Notes: generated from the sequence alone by a model not told the origin. A stretch of 64,000 bases of DNA from Lentzea terrae (GCF_003265345.1 NZ_QFWW01000030.1:310001-374000), one strand, 5' to 3'. Positions 8,360 to 18,427 are shown, counted from the stretch's first letter. A program made the numbers and translations.

Positions 8360-11300
8360 TTCGCCTTCCCGTAGAACGTGGTGAGCAGCTGGATGATCCC
8401 GGCGATCAGCTGGGCCCTCGCCGCAGCGAGCGCCTCCGGATCCTTCCCGGACACGTGCTGAGCCAACCAGCGTCGGATGGCTTCCGCGAGTTTGCTGAGA
8501 TCGGCGTTCGACTTGGACACCAGCGGCGGCTTGCCCTTGGTGACGTTGAGCAGGGTGGTGAAGATCGTGCCGACGCGGCGCTGCCCGAGCGCGGCCGCCG
8601 CGCGTGACTCCGGCGTGTCCCGTTGGCTCGCGGCGCCGACCGGCGCCATGGGAGCCATGCTGCCTTCGAGCACGTTGGACAGCCCCGCGTGGCCGGCGCC
8701 GAGCATCGAGAACGCCGTCGCGGACACCACTGAGTGACCACGTCGACGGGCCGGTTCGACGACGTGCGCCAGGAAGCTCACCCTGCGCAGCGATGCCACG
8801 TATCTCTGCTTCGCCTTTTCCGCGTTGCCCGTCATGCTGCTGAGCAGAGCGGCTTCGTTCACCCTGCCGCTCGCCAACGCCTGCGCGATCTGCGCCTCCG
8901 TCAGCCCGAACCTGCTCCCCCTCGCGAGCAGCCTGGCCGTCATCCCCTCGTAGTCGCCCGGCCCCCTGATCATGCCCACCCGTCCGACCCGCCAGCTGCC
9001 GTGTGCCGCATGACTCATGCCCGCCGACACGCCGTCCTCGGCTCGCATGGAGTTCGCGCCAGGCCGGTTGAGCCGCAGGATCGACTGCTGTTCGGCACGG
9101 GAGAGGCCGCTGAGCGCCTGCGGCTGCCCAGCCCGCCAGGCCAGCCTGGCAGCAGCGCGTTCCGGCGTGCGCACCGCGGAGCTGCGGTGGTACTCGAACT
9201 CGGCCTCGCGGAAGATCGGCATCAGCAACGCGCCCATCTCGGCCTCGGTGACCTTGTGGCCCTTCGGATCGTCGAGCTCGATGGTCGGGTTGACCTTGGC
9301 GGTGATCGTGCCGCCGCTGTCCATGGTCAGTGCGGTCAGGCGGTGCCGGAGTTTCCACCACGCCAGGCGCAGTCGGAACAACAGCGGCGTCGTGCCCTTC
9401 GCCAGCATCTGCGCGGCCTGCGGCCGGATCTTGGCGACCGCACGTTCCAGCCGTTGCCTGAGGCGGTTCTCCCGATCCGCCGGCGTCTCCCGGCGCCTGC
9501 GCTCCCGCCACGCCCGCACCCGGTCCCGCGCACCCCGGAACCGGTCCCCGATCCACCGCCCGGCCCGCCGCAACGCCCCACCGACCCGCCGGGCCACCCG
9601 CCGCACCGCCGCACCGATCCGCTGCGCGATGGCACGGATCCGGTTGCCGATCCGGCTCGCGCCGCGCGCCAGGCGGGCGATCAGCCAGTTGGACACGAAG
9701 TCGACGACGGTGATCGCGGCGGCGGCGACGACCTGGGCGAAGGCCTGGCCGCCGTTGCCCGTCTTGACCGCGCGCAGGAAGGCCACGAAGCGGTTGATCG
9801 CCTGGAGGATTCGGCTCACCGCGCCCCAGGCCGCCTGCAGGCCCTGGATGACGAGCAGGACCGCGCCGGCCGCCGGCATGATCATCGAGGCCAGCTTCTC
9901 GATCAGGATGCCGATCAGGGCGGGCGGGATGGCCTGTTTGATGCCCTGCCAGGCCATCTCGCCGATTCTGGCCAGGGAGATGCCGCCTCTGGTGAGCAGG
10001 TTCCACACGGTCCGGCCGAGGCCCAGGACCTGCTCGACCTTGTCGTTGAACCACTGCTGGATCGCCGTCTTCAGCGCGACCCACAGGTGGTTGCGGATGC
10101 CGTCCATCACCGCGGCGCCGAGGTTGCGCAGCCAGGCGCCGGGGTTGGCGGCGACGTCCTTGGCGATCACCATGAACGCACCGAGGGCCTCCAGGGCCGA
10201 GCGGGCGGCCTGGATGGCGCCGCGGACGGTCGCGGCCACGCCGTCCACGGCTGCCTTCAAGCCCGCTTCCAGGCCCGAGAGCAGTGCGGAGAGGCCGCGG
10301 CCGAGGAGACCCAGTGCGGCTCGGACGCCGGACTTCAGGCCTTCCGCCAAGCGGTTCACGGCAGTTTCCGCGCGGCGCACGCGGTCGCGGATGGCGTTGC
10401 GGAAACGGTCGCGCAGCGCGGGGAAGCCTGCCAGCAGCCGGTCGCCGATGGCGGTCAGGGCGGTGCCGGCCAGGCGGATCGCGGCCACCGCCGCCTGGCG
10501 GGCGCGGTCGATGACGGCGGTGGCCAGGCTCTGGGCTTTCTCGACGGCCGCGCGGACGGCGTTGCGGGCACGGTCGAACGCCGCGGTGATGCCCTGTTTG
10601 ACGCGGTCGAAGAGGGACTGGGCGCGGGAGGCCAGCCAGCCGAGGAAACCGCCGCCGCTCTCCTGCTGGGCCTCGGCGCGGTGGCGGGCGGCCTCCTGTT
10701 CGCCTTCCCGTCGTGCGGTGGCCGCTTCCTGGGCGCCCTGCTGATGGTGTTGTGCCGCTTCGGTTTCGGCCTGTTGCTGCTCGGCTCGGACGGTCTGCCC
10801 GGCGGTGCCGACCACCGCCTGTGCCTCGGTGTGGGCGGCCGTCACCATCGAACGTTGCTCGGTGCGCCACTGGGTGCGTTGCTCGGCGACCTCCGCGCGC
10901 ACGCCTGTGCGTTCGCTCTGTTCGGCGGCGGCGTGCTGCTGTTCCAGGCTCGCGATCTGCTGTGCGGACTGCTGTCGCTGAGTCTGCTCCTGTTCCGAGT
11001 GCGCCCGTCGTGCGGAGGCCATCGCCCCGGACGCCGACGCGGCGGCGGCACGAAGCTGCGGACCCTGTTGTTCCTCGGCGATCGCGGACACGGCGGCGTC
11101 CGCGGGCTCCGCCTCGGCGACTTCCTGGGCCGCAGCAGGTGGTGGCACCTCGGCCTGCATCGTCTCCACGGCGGCGGTCGGGTGCACGGCGTCCTCGCCG
11201 AGGGGTTCGGCCGCGTCCCGGCCGCCTTCGGCCTGTACCTGCGCCGATCCCGCGGTCAGCTGGGCCTGTTGCGCGTTCACCTGACCGGGGTCGGCGTCTC

Positions 11301-12249
11301 CGGTCAGCGACACCCGCGGCGCCGGGCCTGGCGCGACCTGCGTGCCGGGATCGCGGACCGGCAGCCGGGAGATGGACGCCGACAGGTCCCGTGCGGCGTC
11401 GGCGCCGAGACCACCCTGCGGCGCGGCGGGCAGGGCGGGAGTCTGCACGCGAGCGGTGGCGGGAGGACCGGCCGGGGCCACTGGCCGGGGCGGCGGTGTG
11501 GGCCGGGCGGTCCGCTGGCGGGCCTGGCCGACGCGGGCCTGGTGCGCCGGGCCGTCCGCGGGCACGAGTGACGAGGCCGCCGTGGCGAGCGTCGGCGTGT
11601 TCGCCAGCGGCGTGTGCGAGGGCGGCGCGGCGGCCAGCCTGCCCTGTTCCTGGGCCACGGTGGCGCCGGCCGCGGCCTGCACACCGCCGAGGGTGGCCGC
11701 CATCTGGCCGGGCGGCAGCGCGCCGAGCTGGGCCATCGCCTGCTCTGGCGGCGCAGCGGCGACGTTCGGAGGCGCCGGCGCGGGTGGTTCCTCGACGGGA
11801 GCGCCACCGCCACCGCCACCGCCGCCTCCCGCGGGCTCCGGTCCCGCGTCTGCTCCGATCGCCTCGACCTCGGCCGACGCCCCCGCGGTGACTTCCGGCG
11901 GCGCCGGCCCGTCCACATCCAGTGATGCGAGCTCGCCGTCACCACGGCCCGGCGCAGGGGCGTCCGGCGTCGTTTCCTCTCCACCGGCGGCCTCGTCGAG
12001 GGCGGGCCCGCCGCTGGCCGGGGCGGCGACCGGCGGCGCCGCTGGGATCTGCGGTTCCGCGGCAGGGTGAGCGGGTGCGGCGGCGACGGTGCTCGCCGCG
12101 CGCCGCCCCACCATCGCGGTCACCGCGACGTTCCCGGCGGCTCGTTGCATCCGCAGCAGCGCGGCCGCCGAGCCGGACGCAGGCGCGGGACGGCGCGCCG
12201 GGGCGGACTTCGTCACCTCGGCGGCTTCGGACTCCCTGGCGCGACTCAT
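8356..12249 (-). CDS. 1297-residue protein with eCIS-cargo-type N-terminal signature
   Basis: Near the N-terminus lies LLRMQRAAGNVAVTAMV (QRAAGN at 35-40), the pattern common at the start of proteins associated with extracellular contractile injection systems, often ahead of DUF4157. I see no HExxH peptidase motif, so the DUF4157 core itself is absent. Order: an Ala/Pro/Gly-rich low-complexity stretch (to ~400, with a Gly run at ~140-150); a Gln/Glu/Ala coiled coil (~400-543); repeated amphipathic helices (~545-750); a hydrophobic, membrane-active-looking part (~750-860); an Arg-rich segment (~863-923); and an unrecognised C-terminal domain of ~300 residues that could be the active end. No sheath, tube or baseplate genes are in the window. 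It could equally be a free-standing toxin or structural protein. Confidence 0.6.
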   Translation of the reverse strand: MSRARESEAAEVTKSAPARRPAPASGSAAALLRMQRAAGNVAVTAMVGRRAASTVAAAPAHPAAEPQIPAAPPVAAPASGGPALDEAAGGEETTPDAPAPGRGDGELASLDVDGPAPPEVTAGASAEVEAIGADAGPEPAGGGGGGGGGAPVEEPPAPAPPNVAAAPPEQAMAQLGALPPGQMAATLGGVQAAAGATVAQEQGRLAAAPPSHTPLANTPTLATAASSLVPADGPAHQARVGQARQRTARPTPPPRPVAPAGPPATARVQTPALPAAPQGGLGADAARDLSASISRLPVRDPGTQVAPGPAPRVSLTGDADPGQVNAQQAQLTAGSAQVQAEGGRDAAEPLGEDAVHPTAAVETMQAEVPPPAAAQEVAEAEPADAAVSAIAEEQQGPQLRAAAASASGAMASARRAHSEQEQTQRQQSAQQIASLEQQHAAAEQSERTGVRAEVAEQRTQWRTEQRSMVTAAHTEAQAVVGTAGQTVRAEQQQAETEAAQHHQQGAQEAATARREGEQEAARHRAEAQQESGGGFLGWLASRAQSLFDRVKQGITAAFDRARNAVRAAVEKAQSLATAVIDRARQAAVAAIRLAGTALTAIGDRLLAGFPALRDRFRNAIRDRVRRAETAVNRLAEGLKSGVRAALGLLGRGLSALLSGLEAGLKAAVDGVAATVRGAIQAARSALEALGAFMVIAKDVAANPGAWLRNLGAAVMDGIRNHLWVALKTAIQQWFNDKVEQVLGLGRTVWNLLTRGGISLARIGEMAWQGIKQAIPPALIGILIEKLASMIMPAAGAVLLVIQGLQAAWGAVSRILQAINRFVAFLRAVKTGNGGQAFAQVVAAAAITVVDFVSNWLIARLARGASRIGNRIRAIAQRIGAAVRRVARRVGGALRRAGRWIGDRFRGARDRVRAWRERRRRETPADRENRLRQRLERAVAKIRPQAAQMLAKGTTPLLFRLRLAWWKLRHRLTALTMDSGGTITAKVNPTIELDDPKGHKVTEAEMGALLMPIFREAEFEYHRSSAVRTPERAAARLAWRAGQPQALSGLSRAEQQSILRLNRPGANSMRAEDGVSAGMSHAAHGSWRVGRVGMIRGPGDYEGMTARLLARGSRFGLTEAQIAQALASGRVNEAALLSSMTGNAEKAKQRYVASLRRVSFLAHVVEPARRRGHSVVSATAFSMLGAGHAGLSNVLEGSMAPMAPVGAASQRDTPESRAAAALGQRRVGTIFTTLLNVTKGKPPLVSKSNADLSKLAEAIRRWLAQHVSGKDPEALAAARAQLIAGIIQLLTTFYGKAK

Positions 12250-12307
12250 GACGCCACGAGCGTCACGCGCCCGCGACGATCACACCACGTGCCGAGGCAC
12301 GCCCTGC

Positions 12308-12327
12308 GGGGCAGTTCAGACTGCCCC
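12308..12327 (-). terminator. hairpin after the SulP gene
   Basis: GGGGCAGT and ACTGCCCC pair around a 4-nt TCAG loop, 14 bp past the SulP stop codon. There is no clear T-run, so the call is moderate. Confidence 0.45.
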
Positions 12328-12340
12328 TACGGGCAACCGG

Positions 12341-13669
12341 CTACCTGCCGACCAGCTCGACCGTCCGCCCGGCCCGGCGCGACTCGTCGACCCACTGGTC
12401 GATCGCCTGTCCGCAAGCCTGGTCGAGGTGCCGGACCCCGCTCAGGTCCATCCGGACGTGCTCCCGGTCGACCTGCTCCAGCGCGTCCAGCAACCGGGGC
12501 AGCCGCAGGAACGTCGCGTTGCCGCGCAGCGAGACACCGTCGTGGGTGATCGTCACGGACAACCGCGACACGTCCCAGGCCGTCTTCACCACGGCCGCCA
12601 GCAACCCGACCACGGTGCCGGTCAGCAGGTCCGTGGCGACGATGAGCCCGGCGGTCAGCACCAGGACGAAGCCTTCCGCTTTGTCCTTGCGCCACAACGC
12701 GATCAGCTGCCCCACGCCGAGCAGCTTCCACCCGGCGTGCACCAGCACCGCGGCCAGCACGGCGACCGGGATCAACGTCAGCAAGCCCGGCAACAGCACC
12801 ACGAACAGCAACAGCCAGACACCGTGCAACACCCGCGACAGCCGAGTGCGCGCCCCTGCCGACACGTTGGCCGCGCTGCGCACGATCACCGCGGTCATCG
12901 GCAACGCCCCGAGCAGGCCGCAGATCGTGTTGCCCACGCCCTGCGCGACCAGTTCCCGGTTGTAGCGCGTGCGCGGCCCGTTGTGCATCCGATCGACCGC
13001 GGCCGCGCTGAACATGCTCTCCGCCGACGCGACAAGGGCGAACACCACCGCCATGCCGAGCACTCCGGTGTCCAGCAAGGAAAAGTCCGGCAGGTGCACG
13101 TCTGCGGACAACGTGCCGACCGAGATCCGTGCCACCTGCGACGCGAACACCGCGGCCAGCGCGGTGCAGACGACCACGCCCACCAGCACGCCGGGCACGA
13201 CGCGCAGCGGAGTCCGTTGCCACAGCAGCATGATCACGACGGTGAGCAGTCCCAACGCCAGCGCCACCGGTGCCGTCAGGTGCTTGAGCTGACCGAACAC
13301 CAGCACCAGCCCGATGCCCGCGAGCATGCCCTGCACCACCGACGGCGAGATCGCGCGGAACCACCGCCCGCACCTGGCTAAGCCCAGCAGGACCTGCAGC
13401 AACCCGGCACCCAGCACGATCACGCCGAGCGCCTGGATCCCGTGCTTGCCAACGGCATCCGCCACCAGCACCGTCAGCCCGGCGGCCGGTCCGCTCACCT
13501 GCATCGTGCTGCCGGGCAGCAGGCCGACGACGATGCCGCCGACCACCCCGGTCACGATGCCGAGCTCGGCCGGCACCCCGGACGCCACCGCCACACCAAC
13601 GCACAGCGGCAGCGCCACGAGGAACACGACGACCGACGCGCCGAGATCGGCCCAATACCTCTTCATCAC
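12341..13669 (-). CDS. SulP-family anion transporter with STAS domain, probably bicarbonate
   Basis: 442 residues. The body is a SulP (SLC26-type) transporter with ten or more membrane segments, beginning DLGASVVVFLVALPLCVGVAVASG and carrying the G-x-L-P-G-S-T-M-Q-V-S-G-P-A-A-G region. A short C-terminal STAS domain follows (VRMDLSGVRHLDQACGQAIDQW, about 395-440). It lies 9 bp downstream of a beta-carbonic anhydrase on the same strand, an association typical of bicarbonate or CO2-handling SulP proteins, so bicarbonate is the likeliest substrate. A GTG at 13669 and an ATG at 13666 are both possible starts. Confidence 0.85.
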   Translation of the reverse strand: MMKRYWADLGASVVVFLVALPLCVGVAVASGVPAELGIVTGVVGGIVVGLLPGSTMQVSGPAAGLTVLVADAVGKHGIQALGVIVLGAGLLQVLLGLARCGRWFRAISPSVVQGMLAGIGLVLVFGQLKHLTAPVALALGLLTVVIMLLWQRTPLRVVPGVLVGVVVCTALAAVFASQVARISVGTLSADVHLPDFSLLDTGVLGMAVVFALVASAESMFSAAAVDRMHNGPRTRYNRELVAQGVGNTICGLLGALPMTAVIVRSAANVSAGARTRLSRVLHGVWLLLFVVLLPGLLTLIPVAVLAAVLVHAGWKLLGVGQLIALWRKDKAEGFVLVLTAGLIVATDLLTGTVVGLLAAVVKTAWDVSRLSVTITHDGVSLRGNATFLRLPRLLDALEQVDREHVRMDLSGVRHLDQACGQAIDQWVDESRRAGRTVELVGR

Positions 13670-13678
13670 CAGAAACCC

Positions 13679-14254
13679 TTACAGCGGCAGGAAGACGTTC
13701 TCGGAACACACGGAGACTCCGCCGGTCTCGATGTCGTAGAACCAGCCGTGCACGCGCAACTCGCCGTTCGCGACGCGCTCAGCCACGAACGGGTACTCCA
13801 GCAGGATCCGCAGCTGCGTCCGCACGTGTTCCTGGCCCTCGGAGCGCATCGCCGGGTCGCTCGGCTGCTTCGTCCGGTGCCGCGGCCTGAGCCACCCGCG
13901 CATCGCGGGCAGATGGTCGATCTTCGCGCCGTGCAGCCCCGCGACCGCGCCGCAGTAGGAGTGGCCGCACACCACGATCTCGCTGACTCCGAGCTGCAGC
14001 ACCGCGAACTCGATCGTGGCCATCTCGCTGGACGGCGCGGTGAGCGAGTACGGCGGGATGACGTTGCCCGCGGTCCGCAGTTCGAAGAGCGAACCCGGTT
14101 CCGCGCCGGTGATCTCCGCCGTCACGATGCGCGAGTCGGCACAGGTGATGAACATCGTCGTGGGCTGCTGACCGGCCGCGAGACGTCGTCCGGCGGCACG
14201 GGAACGCGACTTGGCGTGTGCGCGGGCATGCTGAACAAAGCGATGGAAGTCCAT
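13679..14254 (-). CDS. beta-class carbonic anhydrase
   Basis: 191 residues. It converts CO2 and water to bicarbonate and a proton. The zinc-site motifs are all present: C-A-D-S-R (MFITCADSRIV, with the Asp-Arg dyad) and H-x-x-C (CGHSYCGAVAGL). It appears cytoplasmic, with no signal sequence. It is upstream of, and almost touching, the SulP transporter gene, so the two form an operon for carbon supply or pH control. Confidence 0.92.
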   Translation of the reverse strand: MDFHRFVQHARAHAKSRSRAAGRRLAAGQQPTTMFITCADSRIVTAEITGAEPGSLFELRTAGNVIPPYSLTAPSSEMATIEFAVLQLGVSEIVVCGHSYCGAVAGLHGAKIDHLPAMRGWLRPRHRTKQPSDPAMRSEGQEHVRTQLRILLEYPFVAERVANGELRVHGWFYDIETGGVSVCSENVFLPL

Positions 14255-14314
14255 GGGAATCCCTCACTGCTAAGGAAAGTGTTCGGTCTGATCACACCGG
14301 TGGGGAAACCGGCA

Positions 14315-14629
14315 TCAGTTCCGAAACACCTGCAGTGCAGGGGGTGTGCGCCAAACCGCTATCGGTTCGGCAGCGGAAACGAGCTGGACGGCGACCTCGA
14401 GACGTGGCGCGAACTCCGCCACGAGCGCCGGCTTGTCCACAGTGGACGTCCGCTCGACGGCGGCGGCCGCGAGGCGCAGCCGGCTCGGCTCGCGCTCCTC
14501 GCGCGGCGCTTCCTCCTTGGGCACGGAGGTCTTCGACTTCGGCGGCGGCGCGCCGATCGACACGGGCGTGACAGCCGGAGCCAGCACGGCGCACAGGGCG
14601 ACCACGACGGCCATCAGAACGCTGCGCAT
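14315..14629 (-). CDS. small secreted protein of unknown function
   Basis: 104 residues. A hydrophobic signal peptide (MRSVLMAVVVALCAVLAPAV, cleavage likely near residues 20-26) is followed by a short charged Pro/Lys/Glu linker and a ~60-residue C-terminal part without recognisable motif. GGGGGTGAG directly precedes the ATG, a plausible ribosome binding site. It is divergent from the TIR-STAND gene, with a 198-bp region between them that contains the 10-bp sequence CCAGTTTCAC twice (14661-14670 and 14746-14755). Confidence 0.6.
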   Translation of the reverse strand: MRSVLMAVVVALCAVLAPAVTPVSIGAPPPKSKTSVPKEEAPREEREPSRLRLAAAAVERTSTVDKPALVAEFAPRLEVAVQLVSAAEPIAVWRTPPALQVFRN

Positions 14630-14827
14630 GCTCACCCCCGACCGAGTTGATCTACGGCTACCAGTTTCACCCGACGCGGACAGCCTTGGCGATATACGAG
14701 ACTCAGGTCGCCCGCATCCAGGGGCAGATTCACTCGAAAGAGATTCCAGTTTCACGGAAACGTACGTATGCAACTCGTGCCCTCCACTGCGTTTCTGAAG
14801 AGACCGACTCTCGAAGGGGGCTCCGTC

Positions 14828-17800
14828 GTGGCGAGGGTGTTCATCAGCCATGCGACGCAGGACGTGGCGATCGCGCGGCAGATCCGGGACTGGCTCGACG
14901 GCGACCACGAGACGTTTCTCGAGGTCCACCCCGAGGACGGCATCCGGGTCGGGGAGGCGTGGCGCGAACGCTTGCACCACGAGCTGCGCAAGGCCGACGC
15001 CGTGGTCTGCGTCGTCAGCGAGGCCTCCATCGCGTCGAGCTGGTGCACGGCCGAGGTGGCCATCGCGGACGCCCTCGGCTGTCTGCTGCTGCCCGTCCAG
15101 GTGGACGGCGTCATCCACCGGCTGATCCCGCACCTCAACCACATCCCGCACGCCACCGCGCGGGAGCACCTGGACAAGGCGTTGCGGCAGTTCGACGCCG
15201 GTGGCCGCAAGCTCGCGAAGGACCAGGAGCCGTTCCCCGGCCTGGACGCGTTCACCACGTCGTTGAGCGCGGTGTTCTTCGGCCGCGACCAGGAGACCCG
15301 CGCGCTGGCCCGCAAGGTGCGCCGCGGCCCCGGCATCCTCACCGTCGTCGGCCCTTCTGGGTGCGGCAAGTCGTCGCTGGTCAGGGCCGGTCTGCTGGCT
15401 CAGCTCGCGGATGACCCGCGCTGGCTCGTCATGCCGCCGTGGCTGCCGGGCAGCGACCCGTTGGACGCGATCTCCCGCTCGGTGCGCAAGACCGCCGAAC
15501 GGGTCGGTCTCACCTGGTCGCGGCAGGAGTCGCGCGACCGGCTGTTGCGCGACGGGCTGCGCGGCGTTGCCGAGGAGCTCGCCGACGAGGACCGCAGGCT
15601 GCTGATCACCATCGACCAGGCGGAAGAGCTCTTCACGCGCGCTGCCGAGAGCGACCGCCAGACCGTCGCGAGGATGCTCAAGGAGGCGCTCGGCGACAAC
15701 GTGCGGGTGATCGCCACGCTGCGGTCGGAGTTCCTCGACGACCTGCGCACGTTGCCCGAGCTGGGCGGTGTGCACATCGGCAGCTACGTGCTGGCGCCGC
15801 TCGCGCGCGAGGTGCTGAACGTCGTCATCACCGGACCGGCCCGCGTCGCCGGGATCAAGGTGCACCCCGAGCTCGTGGCGCGGCTCGTCGAGGACACCGA
15901 GAGCGGCGAGGCACTGCCGTTGCTCGCGTTCACGTTGCAGCACTTGGCGATGAACGTGCCCAGAGGAGGAACGCTCTCCAGCGAACGGTACGAGAACCTC
16001 GGCGGCGTGCACGGCGCACTCGCCCGGCACGCCGACGACGTGCTGGACCTCGCGGTGGCGGAAACCGGCCTGGTCCGCGAAGACCTGCTCGCCCGGCTCG
16101 CGGCGCTGGCGACGCTCGACGGGACCGGCCGGCCGACCCGCAAGCGCGTCGACCTCGCCCAGCTCGACCTGGTGGCGCAACGGGCGTTGGAGGTGTTCGT
16201 CCGGCACCGCCTGCTCACCGCCAGCGGCGACAAGCAGGGCCGGTGGATCGGCGTGGCGCACGAGGCGTTGTTCACGGTGTGGCCGCCGTTGCGCAGCGCG
16301 ATCGACGACCGGGAGATCGGCCTGCGGGCGGTGCAGTCGGTCGAGCTGGACGCCTCGCAGTGGATCGAGGGCGCCAGCGCGGACCACCTGCTGCTCAACG
16401 AGGACACGTTCGCCGCCATCGAACCGTTGGTGGCCGTCAACGACCTCTCGGAGAACGCGCGCAAGTTCCTGGAGACCAGCCACGCCCGGATCCGCGTGCT
16501 GCAACGCCAACGCCGCCGTGACCGCAGACGCACGGTCAGCTGGCTGGCGGTGTTCCTCGTGGCCGCGGTCGGGGCGGCGGGCGTCGCGGCGTTGCAGTGG
16601 CGCAACGCCAGCATCGAACGCGACACGGCGACAGCGCGCGCACTCGTGGCGCAGGCACAGGTCGCGCGCAACTCGTCGCCGCAGCTCGCGTTGCGGCTCG
16701 GGCTGGCCGCGCACGGACTGGCACCGAGCTCGGACACCAACACCGAGCTGGTCAACACGTTGCTGACCACGCGCTACGGCGGCTCGTTCGGCGAGACGGT
16801 GTCGGCTGTCGCGTTCGGTCCCAGCGGGCACACGGCCGTTGTCGGCAGCACGGACGGCACGGCGAGCTTGTGGGACCTCACCGACAAACCCCGCCCGCTG
16901 GCCCGCGAGTCCGGCACCGGCGCGGTGGTCTCGTCGGTCGCGCTGACCGTCGACCTCGCCGCCATCGGCAGCTCGGACGGCTCAGTGTTGTTGTGGGACA
17001 CCGGAAGCACGTCCCGGCGCCACCGTCTGCCGGCCGGGCAGCCGGTGACCTCGGTGGCGTTCGACGACAGCCGGACGTTGCTCGCGATCGGTCGTTCGGA
17101 CGGCACCACGACGTTGTGGTCGCTCGGTGTGCGGCCGGTCCCGCTCGGGGAGCCGTTCAAGCGCCAGGGCGTCGGGGTGTCGTCGGTGGCGTTCGCCGGC
17201 ACGAAGATCGCGACCGGCAGCCACGACGGAACCGTGGTGGTGTGGGACATCAGCAACCCCGCGCACCCGGTGCCCGACGAACCGCTGAACGACAACGTCC
17301 GCAAGGCCGTGACGTCGGTGGCGTTCAACGGAAAACTGCTGGCCGCCGGCGGTTCGGACGGCGCGACCACGTTGTGGCACCTCGGCGACCGCACGCACAC
17401 CCGGTTGACCGGGCACAGCGGGGTCGTCTCGGCGGTGGCCTTCTCCCCCACTTCCGCCGTGCTGGCGGCCGGCAGCCACGACGCCACGACGGTGCTGTGG
17501 GACATCAGCTCGCCCGAACAGCCGCGGCAGATCGCAGATCCGTTGGTGGGCCAGCGAAGTGCGGTGTCGTCGCTGGCGTTCTCGCCGGACGGCGCCCGGC
17601 TCGTGACCGGCAGCACGCACGGACCGGCGATCGTGTGGGAGATGGCCGACCGCCCGCGCCGGATCGGGTTGCCGCTGACCGGCCACGGCATGCTGGTCAA
17701 GTCGGTGGCGTTCGAGGGCGGCGAAACGCTCGTCACCACCGGGTCCGACAACCGCCAGATCCGCTGGGACGTCGGCTATCCGCACCAGCCGCGCAAAGTC

Positions 17801-18427
17801 GGCGAAGGCACCGCCGCCTCCAAGCTGTACTCGTTGGCCTCCCATGGCTCCGTGGACGCCACGGCGGGCGGCGACAACACCGTCGTGCTGTGGGACGTTC
17901 CTTCGCGCACACGAATCGGGAAACCGTTGGCGGGACACAACAACGGCGTGAGCGCGGCCGCGTTCTCGCACGACGGCAAGGTTCTCGCCGCGGGCAGCAC
18001 CGACGGCACGACGATCCTGTGGAACATCTCCGACCCGGACCACCCGCACCCGATCGGCCAGCCACTCGGCCAGAACAAGCAGGTCACCGCACTCGCGTTC
18101 GCTCCGGACGGCACGAAGCTGGTCGCCGGCACGTCCACCGGCAGCACGCTCGTCTGGGACATCACCGACCCGAACCAGCCCCGCCAGGTCGGCCGCCAGC
18201 TCGACGGCCACCGGATGGCCGTGAACTCCGCGGCCTTCGCACCCAACGGCTCCGTGCTCGCCACCGCCGGTTCCGACGGCACGACGATCCTGTGGGACAT
18301 GGCACTGCTGGACGACGTCGTCGCACGAGCCTGCGGCGTCGCCGGCGGTGGCCTCAGCCCGCTCGAGTGGCAGCAGTACCTCCCGCAGCTCGACTACCGC
18401 GACACCTGCTCAGGAGCCCTGCGATGA
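14828..18427 (+). CDS. TIR-STAND (nSTAND1) ATPase with WD40 propeller
   Basis: 1199 residues from the GTG at 14828, chosen because GAAGGGGG lies just upstream and the TIR fold starts immediately (ARVFISHATQD); an in-frame ATG at 14768 would add 20 unrelated residues. Residues 1-130 are a TIR domain with the putative NAD-cleaving glutamate at E76 (SSWCTAEVAIA). Residues ~145-560 are a STAND ATPase, Walker A GPSGCGKSS (K181) and Walker B LLITIDQAEE (D263). A membrane helix follows at ~570-591. From ~645 to 1165 there are 12 WD40-type repeats (units ending LWDLTD, VWDISN, LWHLGD, LWNISD and so on). This is a sensor-switch-effector design: a ligand sensed by the propeller would open the ATPase and activate the TIR. 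The stop overlaps the start of the next gene. NADase activity and a defence role are inferred. Confidence 0.85.
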   Translation: MARVFISHATQDVAIARQIRDWLDGDHETFLEVHPEDGIRVGEAWRERLHHELRKADAVVCVVSEASIASSWCTAEVAIADALGCLLLPVQVDGVIHRLIPHLNHIPHATAREHLDKALRQFDAGGRKLAKDQEPFPGLDAFTTSLSAVFFGRDQETRALARKVRRGPGILTVVGPSGCGKSSLVRAGLLAQLADDPRWLVMPPWLPGSDPLDAISRSVRKTAERVGLTWSRQESRDRLLRDGLRGVAEELADEDRRLLITIDQAEELFTRAAESDRQTVARMLKEALGDNVRVIATLRSEFLDDLRTLPELGGVHIGSYVLAPLAREVLNVVITGPARVAGIKVHPELVARLVEDTESGEALPLLAFTLQHLAMNVPRGGTLSSERYENLGGVHGALARHADDVLDLAVAETGLVREDLLARLAALATLDGTGRPTRKRVDLAQLDLVAQRALEVFVRHRLLTASGDKQGRWIGVAHEALFTVWPPLRSAIDDREIGLRAVQSVELDASQWIEGASADHLLLNEDTFAAIEPLVAVNDLSENARKFLETSHARIRVLQRQRRRDRRRTVSWLAVFLVAAVGAAGVAALQWRNASIERDTATARALVAQAQVARNSSPQLALRLGLAAHGLAPSSDTNTELVNTLLTTRYGGSFGETVSAVAFGPSGHTAVVGSTDGTASLWDLTDKPRPLARESGTGAVVSSVALTVDLAAIGSSDGSVLLWDTGSTSRRHRLPAGQPVTSVAFDDSRTLLAIGRSDGTTTLWSLGVRPVPLGEPFKRQGVGVSSVAFAGTKIATGSHDGTVVVWDISNPAHPVPDEPLNDNVRKAVTSVAFNGKLLAAGGSDGATTLWHLGDRTHTRLTGHSGVVSAVAFSPTSAVLAAGSHDATTVLWDISSPEQPRQIADPLVGQRSAVSSLAFSPDGARLVTGSTHGPAIVWEMADRPRRIGLPLTGHGMLVKSVAFEGGETLVTTGSDNRQIRWDVGYPHQPRKVGEGTAASKLYSLASHGSVDATAGGDNTVVLWDVPSRTRIGKPLAGHNNGVSAAAFSHDGKVLAAGSTDGTTILWNISDPDHPHPIGQPLGQNKQVTALAFAPDGTKLVAGTSTGSTLVWDITDPNQPRQVGRQLDGHRMAVNSAAFAPNGSVLATAGSDGTTILWDMALLDDVVARACGVAGGGLSPLEWQQYLPQLDYRDTCSGALR

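Noticed and set aside
8734..11571. A 945-codon plus-strand frame opposite the cargo-like gene
   Set aside because: No domain, no ribosome binding site, and shadow-type composition. The minus-strand frame has the QRAAGN motif and the coupled partner.
15000..18400. Regular sequence periodicity that might suggest a tandem DNA repeat
   Set aside because: The period is that of WD40 repeats within one protein (about 40-45 codons each); units vary too much for a DNA-level repeat array.
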